A program made the position numbers and the translations under genes. This document shows positions 1 through 8,205 of a stretch of DNA of 64,000 nt, in pieces. Numbering within the stretch: the stretch's first letter is position 1; each line of letters opens with the position of its first letter. Source of the stretch: Caballeronia cordobensis (lineage in GTDB: Bacteria > Pseudomonadota > Gammaproteobacteria > Burkholderiales > Burkholderiaceae). The notes beneath the pieces were generated by a model. The model did not search any database, was not told the DNA's origin, and saw only the letters and a program-made list of their open reading frames with translations. The DNA is taken from assembly GCF_001544575.2 (NCBI RefSeq), contig NZ_FCNY02000004.1, positions 407,346-471,345 of the forward strand, in the 5' to 3' direction.

Positions 1-927
1 GGCAGCTATGCGCTCGGCAAGGATATCGATGCGAGCGCGACGAGCTATCCGAACTACTTCACCGCGATCGGGGCGACGTCCACGCCGTTTACCGGCCAGT
101 TCGACGGCTTCGGTCACACCATCGACAAGCTCGCGTCGATCTCGAATGCCAACGACGACTATTACGGCATGTTCGGCGTGATCGGCGCGAGCGGCGTCGT
201 ACGCAACCTGAATCTCACGAACGCGAGCGTGAGCGGCTATTCGTCGGGCGGGCTCGGCTTGCTCGCCGGGCAGAACGACGGTCTCGTCACCTACGTCAAT
301 ACCACGGGCGCGGTCAGTCAGAACGGCTTCGGCGGACGCGGCGCGGGCGGGCTCGTCGGCGTGAACAACGGGACGATCGAGCGCTCGTCGAGCACGGCGG
401 ACGTCGGCTATCAGACGCCGGCGGGCGGGCTCGTGGGCACGAACAACGGCACCGTCGCGCAGTCGTATGCGACCGGCACGACCTTCGCCGGCTCGCACGG
501 CGAGACGGCGGGACTCGTCGCGTTCAACGCGGGGCTCATCACGCAGTCGTACGCGACGGGCGGCGTCGGCGGCTTCGGCGGCGGCGGGCTCGTGTACGAG
601 AACGGCACGACGGGCGTCATCAACGAATCGTTCGCGGTCGGGCAGGTCGGCGGCGGCGGGCCGCCGGGCGATGCTTACGGCGGCATCGCGGCGTACAACC
701 AGGGCGCGATTCACAACAACGTCTACTGGAACAAGGAGACGACGATTCGGACGAGCGCGGCGGGATCGAACTCGGGCACGGTGCCGCCCGATTCGAACGG
801 GCTGACGACGGCGCAGATGAGCAACGTGTCGAATTACCTCGACTGGAATATTCCGGCGGGCGGCGTCTGGGCGATGCCGGCCGGCGCGACGCATCCGGTA
901 TTGCAGTGGCAGCAGGCGCAGCCTTGA
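1..927 (+). CDS. C-terminal part of a filamentous-haemagglutinin-like TpsA exoprotein (5' end outside window)
   Basis: The frame is open from base 1 and ends in a TGA at 925-927, so only about 308 C-terminal residues are seen. They consist of GLUG-type repeats of the form GGLVG.NNGTI..SYATG, at least four copies between residues 80 and 220, followed by a VYWN...GLTTAQM segment typical of the last repeat of such secreted beta-helix adhesins. The protein should be exported through the outer membrane by a TpsB pore. A TpsB gene lies immediately downstream but on the opposite strand, tail to tail. Family assignment is firm for the repeats; the precise role (adhesin, contact toxin carrier or other) cannot be told from this fragment. 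Confidence 0.8.
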   Translation, partial: GSYALGKDIDASATSYPNYFTAIGATSTPFTGQFDGFGHTIDKLASISNANDDYYGMFGVIGASGVVRNLNLTNASVSGYSSGGLGLLAGQNDGLVTYVNTTGAVSQNGFGGRGAGGLVGVNNGTIERSSSTADVGYQTPAGGLVGTNNGTVAQSYATGTTFAGSHGETAGLVAFNAGLITQSYATGGVGGFGGGGLVYENGTTGVINESFAVGQVGGGGPPGDAYGGIAAYNQGAIHNNVYWNKETTIRTSAAGSNSGTVPPDSNGLTTAQMSNVSNYLDWNIPAGGVWAMPAGATHPVLQWQQAQP

Positions 928-967
928 GGTGGTTCGCGGGATGGCGCGATGCGCGCTGTCCCGCGTG

Positions 968-2719
968 TTAGCTCCCGATCACCAAAAACACCTCCCCCAC
1001 CGGCGCCTTCGATCCATTCGGCACCGCCGCCTTCAACGGAAACCCATACGTTCCGCGAAAGCTCACGAAGCGCCCCACCTGCACGCGAATCCCCGCCCCG
1101 ATACCCGCCAGCGAAGCATTGTTCGGCTCGCCGAATTCGGGGATCCGATTCCAGACGTGCCCCGCATCGAAGAACACGAACGGCTGCATCGCCGCGATGC
1201 CCGCCGAAATCGCCGGGGCGCGCAACTCCGTCTGCACGTTCCATCCGCGATCGCCCTGCGCGGTGTAGGGCTCGTAGCCGCGCACGGTGGCATCGCCGCC
1301 CAGCCCGAGTTCCTCGCTCGGCAAGAGCGTGCTTCCGGTCCACTGTAGAAGCCCGCGCGCCGACACCGAAAAGCCCGACTTGCCGAGCGGCATGTCGCGC
1401 TGCGCCGACAGTTGCATGTACTGATAACGCGGCTTCGCGCCGAGCCGCGCCGCATCGTAGGCGGCGTCGTTGCTGCTGCTGTCGAAATAGCCGGGACTCA
1501 CAAAGAGCGCGGCATTCAGATGCGTGTCGCCCGATGCATCGCTGCGCAGCAGGTCGTAGGCGAAGACGAACTGATGGATATGCGTGTTCGCATTGAACAC
1601 CTGAAAGCCGCCGAACTCCAGGTCGTTGTTCGAGCGCTTGAAGTCGTAGCCGATCTGCACCTGCTGCTGCCACGCGCCGGCGTTGTCGAGCGGCGGCAAG
1701 CGCCAGTCGTAGCGAAAGCTGAGCTGCGCACTCAGGCCCGTCTGTCCATAACTGTCCGGCAGACGCGGCGTGCTTTGCGCGAACACACCGAACAGTTCGA
1801 CGCGATCCAGCCACGGCAGCGGCGCGACCACGTTGAATGCATGCGCGATATAGCGCGGACGATCCGGCCGCCCTTCGATATCCGGATTGCCGCTCAGCAG
1901 ATCGTTACTCGCGGTCATCTGATAGCCGATGCGCGCATCGATGCCGAACAGGTTGCCGTAGTCGAATCCCGCGAGAATGCGATCGCGGCCGAGATCGCGC
2001 ACGCCGTCGTTGTTATAGCCGCCGTAGAGGCGAAACGGAAAGCGGTCTTCGGTTTGCAGCACGACATCGGTCGTATTGGCGGCGACGCCGGGCGCGTAGA
2101 CCACATCCACACGCCGGTACGGATTCGCATTGAGCAGCGCTAGGCCCGCGGCGACATCGGCTTCGCGGATCGGCTCGCCGGGCGCGAGCGGCATCTCGCG
2201 CATGAGCAGCGCATCGGAGAAATAGCGATTGCCTTTGGGCGTCACGCGCCCCGCGCGAAACTCCGCAATCGCGATCTTCACGACGCCGTTGCTCACGTCC
2301 TGCTCGGGGACGTAGACATCGACGAGCGGCTGGCCCGCATCGCGATAGCGCTTCACGACCGCGCGGCGAATCTCGGCGAGACGCGCGAAGGTCAACGGCT
2401 TGTGGAGATCGTTCGAGAAGCCGTCGAGAAACTCGGGCGTGAGCAAGGGAACGCCGCTCGATGTGATCGCGCCGTTCGCGCCCGACTGCATCGGTGAAGC
2501 GGCGTCGGCACGCACGAAAGCGATGCCGCGCAGATCGCGGATCGCGATATCGTGCGATCCGTCGCCCGGCTCGGGCGGCGATGGCGCTGCGCGTGGCCTC
2601 GCGGCGGCGGGCGGCGCGAGCGGCGCGACATCGCGATACGACTGCGCGGCGGCCTCGCCTGCATGAACGACGCAGACGAGCGCGGACAAAAGCGTTGCGG
2701 CGAGTCGGGCGCGCGTCAA
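968..2719 (-). CDS. ShlB/FhaC/HecB-family two-partner secretion outer-membrane transporter (TpsB)
   Basis: A 583-residue protein with a cleavable signal peptide (hydrophobic stretch at 6-20, ending near AAAQ), a proline/alanine-rich linker, a POTRA-type region (about residues 75-230, with LRGIAFV, the linker GQPLVDVYVPEQDVSNG and LLNANPYRRVDVVYAPG) and a C-terminal beta-barrel of the ShlB type (GYNNDGVRDLGRDR, and GGDATVRGYEPY, the conserved RGY loop-6 motif). It should export the TpsA product encoded tail to tail at 1-927. The best start in frame is a TTG at 2717-2719 with no clear Shine-Dalgarno sequence, so the start is uncertain. Usual family length is about 550-590 residues, so it looks complete. 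Confidence 0.88.
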   Translation of the reverse strand: MTRARLAATLLSALVCVVHAGEAAAQSYRDVAPLAPPAAARPRAAPSPPEPGDGSHDIAIRDLRGIAFVRADAASPMQSGANGAITSSGVPLLTPEFLDGFSNDLHKPLTFARLAEIRRAVVKRYRDAGQPLVDVYVPEQDVSNGVVKIAIAEFRAGRVTPKGNRYFSDALLMREMPLAPGEPIREADVAAGLALLNANPYRRVDVVYAPGVAANTTDVVLQTEDRFPFRLYGGYNNDGVRDLGRDRILAGFDYGNLFGIDARIGYQMTASNDLLSGNPDIEGRPDRPRYIAHAFNVVAPLPWLDRVELFGVFAQSTPRLPDSYGQTGLSAQLSFRYDWRLPPLDNAGAWQQQVQIGYDFKRSNNDLEFGGFQVFNANTHIHQFVFAYDLLRSDASGDTHLNAALFVSPGYFDSSSNDAAYDAARLGAKPRYQYMQLSAQRDMPLGKSGFSVSARGLLQWTGSTLLPSEELGLGGDATVRGYEPYTAQGDRGWNVQTELRAPAISAGIAAMQPFVFFDAGHVWNRIPEFGEPNNASLAGIGAGIRVQVGRFVSFRGTYGFPLKAAVPNGSKAPVGEVFLVIGS

Positions 2720-3020
2720 TCGAAGCGGCGCGCGCGGCGAACATGAATCATGTCGGCTCCGGCGTTGTCTCGCGTGGTCGGGCTTCGCATGGTATCAGCG
2801 CGTCGCGCGGCGCGGAACGACTCATGCGGCAAGCTTGTTAGCTGCGCGCCATCGCGCGTAGAAATGACCCGGCATGCCGCGCGAGCCAGTAGGAATAACC
2901 GCTCGCTCGCGCCACGCGTATTACGACATGCCGCGAGCCTATCTGCGGAGCGCTCAACCCATCTATGATTCGAAGTTGATCGGCTTGATGCACGGCCGAC
3001 CCCGCATTGTCAGGACCATG
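2720..3020. other. Divergent intergenic region between TpsB and bacteriophytochrome
   Basis: About 300 bases with promoters of both flanking genes presumably inside. An in-frame ORF extension upstream of the phytochrome start exists but looks like non-coding. No gene seen. Confidence 0.4.
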
Positions 3021-5414
3021 ATGGACAAATCCTCAACCGGCGCAGACATGACCGACACCGCGACGCCCGATGCGTCCGCCAGCGCGCAATGCGCGCGCGA
3101 GCCGATTCACATTCCCGGCGGCATTCAGCCTCACGGCGTGCTCTTCAGCGTGGACGCGCACTGTTACATCACGCAGACGAGCGCGAACGTCGCGCAGTTC
3201 GCGCATATCGAAGCCGATGCGTGCCTCGGCCGCGCGCTGTCCTCGGTGCTCGGCCAGCAGGCCGCCGAACGCGCGAGCGCGGGCCTCAAGCAACTCTCGC
3301 GCGACGGCGCGACGATCCACGTCGGCAATGTCGTGCTCGACGGATGGACGCCGCGCGGTCCGGTCGCGATCGTCGTGCATCGGCATGACGGCCTGCTGTT
3401 CGTCGAAGTCGAGCCTGCGCAGGACACGGCCGACGTCTTCTCGACCATGTATCCGCTCATGCGCTCCTTCGTCACCGACGTGCAATCCATGCGCACGGTC
3501 GAGCAGCTGTGCCAGTTCGCCGCGACGGAGATCTCGCGCATCGCGGGCTTCGGCCGCACGCTGGTCTATCAGTTCGATGACGAAGGTCACGGCAACGTGC
3601 TCGCTGAAAGCGTCGAGCCGGGTTATCCGTCGTATCTGAATCAGCACTTTCCGGCCTCCGACATTCCGGCGCAGGCGCGCGAGCTGTATCGCCGCAACCG
3701 CATCCGCCTCATTTCGAACGCGAACTACGAAGCCGCGCCGCTCGTGCCCGCGCTGCATCCGGCGACCGGCCGCCCGACCGATCTCACCCACGCGTCGCTG
3801 CGCAGCGTCTCGTCCGTGCATCTGCAATACATGCGCAACATGGGCACGCTCGCGTCCATGTCGATGTCGATCATCGTCGACGACAAGCTATGGGGCCTGA
3901 TTTCCTGCCATCACGCGACGCCGCGCCTGCCGCCGTTCGAAGTGCGCACCGCGTGCGAGCATGTCGCGCAGATCGTGTCGCTGCAGATCGAGGCGCGCGA
4001 GACGCAAAACGAAGCGCATTACCGGCTCGAACTGCGCCGCATGCTGTCGAAGCTGCTTTCGTCGATGGCGAACACCGACAGCTTCGTCGAAGCACTCGTC
4101 GGCGACGCCGCCGATCTGCTCGGCTTCACCCGCTCGTCGGGCGCGGCGGTGATCTTCGAAGGCCGCACGTCGCTCGTCGGCGTGACGCCGGGCGAGCATG
4201 GCGTCACCGCGCTCGTCGACTGGCTCGACGATCAGAGCGAAGACGTCGTGCTGTCCGATTGCGCGTCGCGGGATTGCGCCGCGCTCGCCGGCTCGCCGGA
4301 CGTGGCCGGCTTTCTCGCGGTGTCGATCTCGAAGATCTACCGCAACTACGTGATCTGGTTTCGCCGCGAAGTCGTGCAGACGATCGAATGGGCCGGCGAT
4401 CCGCGCGCCAAGCTCACCAGTCTCGCCGCTTCGCTTTCGCCGCGCGAGAGCTTCGATACCTGGACCGATGTCGTGCGCGACCGCTCGCTGCCGTGGCGTG
4501 CCGCGGAACGCGAGATCGCGCTTGAATTTCGCGCGGCGGTGCTCGGCATCGTGCTGCGGCGCGCGGAGGAAATCGCGCAGCTCGCGACCGAACTCGGACG
4601 CGCGAATCACGAGCTCGAAGGTTTTTCGTACACGGTGTCCCATGATTTGCGCGCGCCGTTGCGGCACATCGTGAGCTTCGCGGATCTGTTGAAGCAGATG
4701 GACGGCGAGAAGCTCTCCGAGCGCGGGCGCGGGTATCTGGACCGGATCGTCACGTCGGCGCGTTTCGGCGGCCGTCTCGTCGACGATCTGCTGTCGTTCG
4801 CGCAACTCGGCCGCGCGGCGCTGCGTCCGCACAAGGTCGATGTGCACGCGCTCGTGCGCACGGTCATCCAGAACGATATCGACGAACAGGCGTCGTCGCG
4901 CGTGCGCTGGACGGTGGAGGCGCTGCCGCCGATCGAAGCCGACCACGTCTTTCTGCACGTCGCGTTCGCGAACATCATTTCCAACGCGGTGAAGTTCAGC
5001 GCGCAGCGCGAGCAGCCGGAGATCGAGGTCGCGGCGCAGGACGGCACGGGCGAGCTGGTCGGGCACGCCGTGTATCGGGTGCGCGACAACGGCGTCGGCT
5101 TCGACATGCGGTATGTCGACAAGCTCTTCGGCGTGTTTCAGCGGCTGCATGTGAACGAACAGTTCGACGGCACCGGCATCGGGCTCGCGAACGTGCGGCG
5201 CATCATCGAGCGGCATGGCGGCAAGGCGTGGGCCGAAGGCACGCCGGATCGCGGCGCGACCTTCTACATGGCGCTGCCGAAGCAGTTCCGCCCCGAAAGC
5301 GGCGTCAGGCGCGATACCGCCGCGACCGCGCTCGCGCGCCTCGCGGCGGGCACGGGCGGCGCGGGGCACGATATCGAACAGCTTCTGAAGCGCGCGGAGC
5401 AGGAGAAGAAATAA
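3021..5414 (+). CDS. Bacteriophytochrome sensor histidine kinase (PAS-GAF-PHY-HK)
   Basis: About 797 residues. The N-terminal PAS has Cys24 just before REPIHIPGGIQPHG, the position that binds biliverdin in bacteriophytochromes. The GAF domain shows the FPASDIP chromophore-pocket motif (about residue 211) and LRSVSSVHLQYMRNMG. The PHY tongue has PRESF (about residue 473). The kinase has an H box SHDLRAPLRH (about 540), N box FANIISNAVKF, G1 RDNGVGFD and G2 GTGIGLANV. It should sense red/far-red light and autophosphorylate. No response regulator or haem oxygenase gene (biliverdin source) is next to it. In-frame ATGs exist at 3018, 3021 and 3048; 3021 is chosen for an AGGA at 3012-3015. An intrinsic terminator follows the stop codon directly. 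Confidence 0.93.
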   Translation: MDKSSTGADMTDTATPDASASAQCAREPIHIPGGIQPHGVLFSVDAHCYITQTSANVAQFAHIEADACLGRALSSVLGQQAAERASAGLKQLSRDGATIHVGNVVLDGWTPRGPVAIVVHRHDGLLFVEVEPAQDTADVFSTMYPLMRSFVTDVQSMRTVEQLCQFAATEISRIAGFGRTLVYQFDDEGHGNVLAESVEPGYPSYLNQHFPASDIPAQARELYRRNRIRLISNANYEAAPLVPALHPATGRPTDLTHASLRSVSSVHLQYMRNMGTLASMSMSIIVDDKLWGLISCHHATPRLPPFEVRTACEHVAQIVSLQIEARETQNEAHYRLELRRMLSKLLSSMANTDSFVEALVGDAADLLGFTRSSGAAVIFEGRTSLVGVTPGEHGVTALVDWLDDQSEDVVLSDCASRDCAALAGSPDVAGFLAVSISKIYRNYVIWFRREVVQTIEWAGDPRAKLTSLAASLSPRESFDTWTDVVRDRSLPWRAAEREIALEFRAAVLGIVLRRAEEIAQLATELGRANHELEGFSYTVSHDLRAPLRHIVSFADLLKQMDGEKLSERGRGYLDRIVTSARFGGRLVDDLLSFAQLGRAALRPHKVDVHALVRTVIQNDIDEQASSRVRWTVEALPPIEADHVFLHVAFANIISNAVKFSAQREQPEIEVAAQDGTGELVGHAVYRVRDNGVGFDMRYVDKLFGVFQRLHVNEQFDGTGIGLANVRRIIERHGGKAWAEGTPDRGATFYMALPKQFRPESGVRRDTAATALARLAAGTGGAGHDIEQLLKRAEQEKK

Positions 5415-5447
5415 AAACGGCCGCGATCTCGTCGATCGCGGCCGTTT
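5415..5447. terminator. Intrinsic, probably bidirectional terminator
   Basis: A perfect 14-bp inverted repeat (arms 5415-5428 and 5434-5447, five-base loop) that begins and ends with A and T runs. It sits between the convergent phytochrome gene (+) and porin gene (-), 1 base after the phytochrome stop codon. Confidence 0.85.
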
Positions 5448-5486
5448 CATGTTGCCTTCGCGTGGCTTTCTGATGCAGCGCTGCGC

Positions 5487-6644
5487 TTAGAAGCGGTGGC
5501 GCAGCCCCACCGTCGCGGCGACCTGATTCTGCGTCGACGACGGCGACAGCGTGTTGATCATCGCAACGTTCGCGCCGGCATTGCCGAGGTCGCCCGATGC
5601 GTGTTGATACACGCCTTCGACATAGACATCAGTGCGCTTCGAGAGCGAGTAGTCGGCCTGCAGCGAAACCGTGTGCCACTTCGGATCGCCCGAGCCGTTG
5701 CTGCCCGTCACCTTGCCGTCCGTGTACGTGTAGGCGGCGTCGAGCGCGAGCGCCGGCGTAAGCGCGTAGCGGCCGTTCAGCTCGAAGTTGTTCAGATGCA
5801 GGTTCGTGTTGCCCGGAATCGCGATCGACGTGCCGCCTTGCGACGCGGCGAGCAACTGGTCGTAGTGCGTGTTGGTCCACACGAAGCCGACTTGCGCCGG
5901 GCCGTACGTGTAGTTCACGCCCGCGCCGAAGGTGCGTTGCAACTCGGCCGTCAGATTGGCGTTGTTGCCCTGTCCGGCCGACACCGCGCCATTTGCGTTC
6001 GTGCCGTTGCGCGAATTATTCGTCTGCAGATAAGCCGCCGCGAAATTCAGCGGACCATTGCCGTACGAAGCGCCCGCGCTCCATGCGCGGTTATTCGAAA
6101 ACTCGCCGGCGTCGTTCGAGAAGCCGTACAGGCCGCCGAACTTGAAGCCCGCGTAATTCGCGCTTTGATATTTGACCGAGTTCTTGATCGAGAACGAATG
6201 ATCGAGATTGTCGTTATCGAACGGATGCCCGGCCATATTATTGCCGAAGCCCGAACCCGCTTCCGAGAGCGGCGCGAGATAATCGACCATCGAATCATAC
6301 TGACGGCCGAGCGTAACCGTGCCGTATTGATCGTGTTGCAGGCCGACATAAGCCTGGCGGTTGAACATCGTATTGCTTTCGGTGTAACGGCCGTTATTCA
6401 GGTTGAAGCCGCTCTCCAACTTGAAAAGCGCGTGCAAACCGCCGCCCAGATCTTCCGTGCCTTTCAGGCCGAAATACGTATCGGAAAGCGCGCCGCTGCC
6501 TTGCTGCCAGTTGTTATGGCCGCCGGAATTGTTCGTGTAGACGAGACCTGCGTCCAGCGTGCCGTACAGCGTGACGCTGCTCTGCGCGTGGGCCGCCGCT
6601 GCGAACGTGCCGAGAATGCCCGCGATGAGAAGAGTTTTTTTCAT
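5487..6644 (-). CDS. General porin, Gram-negative trimeric 16-strand family (OmpC/Omp38-like)
   Basis: A 385-residue outer-membrane porin. The start at 6644 gives a classical signal peptide (MKKTLLIAGILGTFAAAAHA) and the mature start QSSVTLYGTLDAGLVY that is characteristic of betaproteobacterial porins; AGAGAA-like sequence precedes the ATG. The Porin_4 features GLKGTEDLGGGLHALFKLE, NRQAYVGL and GTVTLGRQYDS are present, and the chain ends in VGLRHRF with the terminal Phe needed for BAM recognition. It forms a diffusion channel for small hydrophilic solutes. It is monocistronic, ended by the shared terminator at 5415-5447, and has a long AT-rich upstream region that is likely to be regulatory. 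Confidence 0.95.
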   Translation of the reverse strand: MKKTLLIAGILGTFAAAAHAQSSVTLYGTLDAGLVYTNNSGGHNNWQQGSGALSDTYFGLKGTEDLGGGLHALFKLESGFNLNNGRYTESNTMFNRQAYVGLQHDQYGTVTLGRQYDSMVDYLAPLSEAGSGFGNNMAGHPFDNDNLDHSFSIKNSVKYQSANYAGFKFGGLYGFSNDAGEFSNNRAWSAGASYGNGPLNFAAAYLQTNNSRNGTNANGAVSAGQGNNANLTAELQRTFGAGVNYTYGPAQVGFVWTNTHYDQLLAASQGGTSIAIPGNTNLHLNNFELNGRYALTPALALDAAYTYTDGKVTGSNGSGDPKWHTVSLQADYSLSKRTDVYVEGVYQHASGDLGNAGANVAMINTLSPSSTQNQVAATVGLRHRF

Positions 6645-7496
6645 GGTTCTCTGAGTGTCCTGTTTAATGCGAAAGCTTCCGGGGTGCAGCGGGCCATTGG
6701 CCTTTCGCTTCCCGCGAGAAACTGGACACACTGTATGCGACGAGCGCGCGAATTTGGCTGCGCATCGCGCGCAATAATCATTTGCTGATTTCGCGAATCG
6801 GTGCGCCGAGGGCTTCATATCCGTTTAAGCTCAACTGCTTAGCGGCAATTCCGTGTGAACAATGCACCGAACCCTGTTGCGCATGGGCGACGTCATTAGT
6901 GCGTATCGCGGATAAGTCCATTGCGCCGCGTGCGGTTTATATCCGCCGATGCGGTTGTTAAGCTGCATCCGTCAACAGAACTCCGAGAAGTTATTCTGAG
7001 GACACGGAGCGGTTTCGCGAGAGGAGACCGCTCCGTTTCAACGCGCCTTCATGAAATGAATTGGCTTTTCTTTGCGATTGGTCAATATGCGCGCTTGCGA
7101 CGTTTTAATCGTCTCGCATTTTCTACGTCGCGCGAAATATTCAGTTTTCCAAACGATTTCTCGCGAGAATTCGCACGGATATCGGAACGACTCGCATTTA
7201 GACGCATAAATGCGCTAAACGCGATATGTTTTACGGAATATCCCGTTCGCTTTGAAAACTTTGCGCACTAATGCGGCGCGGGACGTGCAATCCGCCAGCT
7301 TCCGCAATGCATCCGCAAGAAATTTCATCTGCCATTCATAAATGTGTAACCAGCGCCCAAACGTTTGCCGCTTGAGCCCGCCGCGGGTTTGGCCAGCATC
7401 GTTTCAATTCGAAACATCTTGTAGTGCTTTGAATTCCCTGTGCGGTACATGAATTGCTTAAATAGAGGTCTCTGCAAAATCAGCCGGAACAGTGCC
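6645..7496. other. Gene-poor AT-rich intergenic region upstream of porin
   Basis: About 850 bases with markedly lower GC than the flanks and no convincing gene. It contains a perfect 10-bp inverted repeat with a 13-base loop (7004-7013 / 7027-7036, ACGGAGCGGT arms) followed by TTTC, which may be a terminator or part of a small transcript, and an 8-bp inverted repeat CGCATTTA-N6-TAAATGCG at 7193-7214 that looks like an operator. A 116-codon open frame at 6921-7271 has no family resemblance or ribosome binding site that I can defend. Confidence 0.5.
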
Positions 7497-7820
7497 ATGA
7501 AGAGAAGTGCCAATGCGACCACCGTCCCCGCGTTTCGACAGCGTCGACCCGCCCAACTCGCTGAGCGCGAGCTTCAGCATCTTGAGATGATCCTGGCGAA
7601 TTTCGTCGATCCCAGCGTGGCGTCCGATCGCCTGCCCGCGCGATATTGGGACATGCGCGTCGCGCAACTGGACGAGCAATACGATCTCGTGCCGTCGCAA
7701 AGCCAGCGCGTCGCATTGCTTCAGAAAAAGCTCGCGTTGCTGGACAGCGCGCTCGAGTCCGCTTCTTCCGCCGCCGACGTGCAGGAAGAAGGACAGCAGA
7801 GCCGGCGCGCCGCCGCCTAG
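7497..7820 (+). CDS. Small hypothetical helical protein
   Basis: 107 residues if started at the ATG 7497. The sequence is predicted to be largely helical and charged (ERELQHLEMILANF, RYWDMRVAQLDEQYDLVPSQSQRVALLQKKLALLDSAL), with no membrane segment or signal peptide. It overlaps the stop of the convergent gene at 7817-8101 by 4 bases. I do not recognise a family. The amphipathic repeat of Leu and the YW..R pattern look like a real protein rather than an antisense artefact, but the call rests on composition only. Confidence 0.5.
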   Translation: MKRSANATTVPAFRQRRPAQLAERELQHLEMILANFVDPSVASDRLPARYWDMRVAQLDEQYDLVPSQSQRVALLQKKLALLDSALESASSAADVQEEGQQSRRAAA

Positions 7821-8101
7821 CTCGACCGCGTAGCCCCGGGCGGCGACGACACCGCGCCCACCCAGTCGTCGACGAGCGCGCGTGCCGCCGTGTGTGCGCA
7901 CATCAGCGCGTCCTCGGCCGAGACGAAGCTCGACGCATTGCTGCCCATGCGCAGCGGCGAAAACGCCGTGACCGGCCTGCCCGACCGGCTGATGGTCACG
8001 CTCGCCAGATAGTGAATCGCGCCAGGCGGCGGGACCAGCCTGCAACTCGTTTCGATCGCGACTTCGAGCACGAAGCCCTTGTGGTTGTACGACCGTATCA
8101 T
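7817..8101 (-). CDS. Small conserved-looking hypothetical protein
   Basis: 94 residues, MIRSYNHKGFVLEVAIET..., with a compact alpha/beta character: two beta-rich segments (GFVLEVAIET, SVTISRSGRPVTAFSPLR) and a C-terminal helix (SAEDALMCAHTAARALVDDWVG). This layout resembles small Burkholderia hypothetical proteins in which a DALMxxxxAARRxVDD helix closes the domain. No signal peptide or membrane segment. Function unknown. It is convergent with the gene at 7497-7820. Confidence 0.6.
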   Translation of the reverse strand: MIRSYNHKGFVLEVAIETSCRLVPPPGAIHYLASVTISRSGRPVTAFSPLRMGSNASSFVSAEDALMCAHTAARALVDDWVGAVSSPPGATRSS

Positions 8102-8205
8102 CGGATCACCCCGTCACTATCGAACGGCGCGGCGGCACACGCTGGCCGCCGTCGCACTGCGCTCGCAGCACGGATCGTTCCCGCGTAAGGCCGGACGCGC
8201 CGCCC

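Noticed and set aside
5496..6788. 430-codon frame opposite the porin
   Set aside because: Antisense shadow of a clear porin gene.
6921..7271. 116-codon open frame in the AT-rich gap upstream of the porin
   Set aside because: No ribosome binding site, no family, codon use unlike the neighbours; covers the two dyads.
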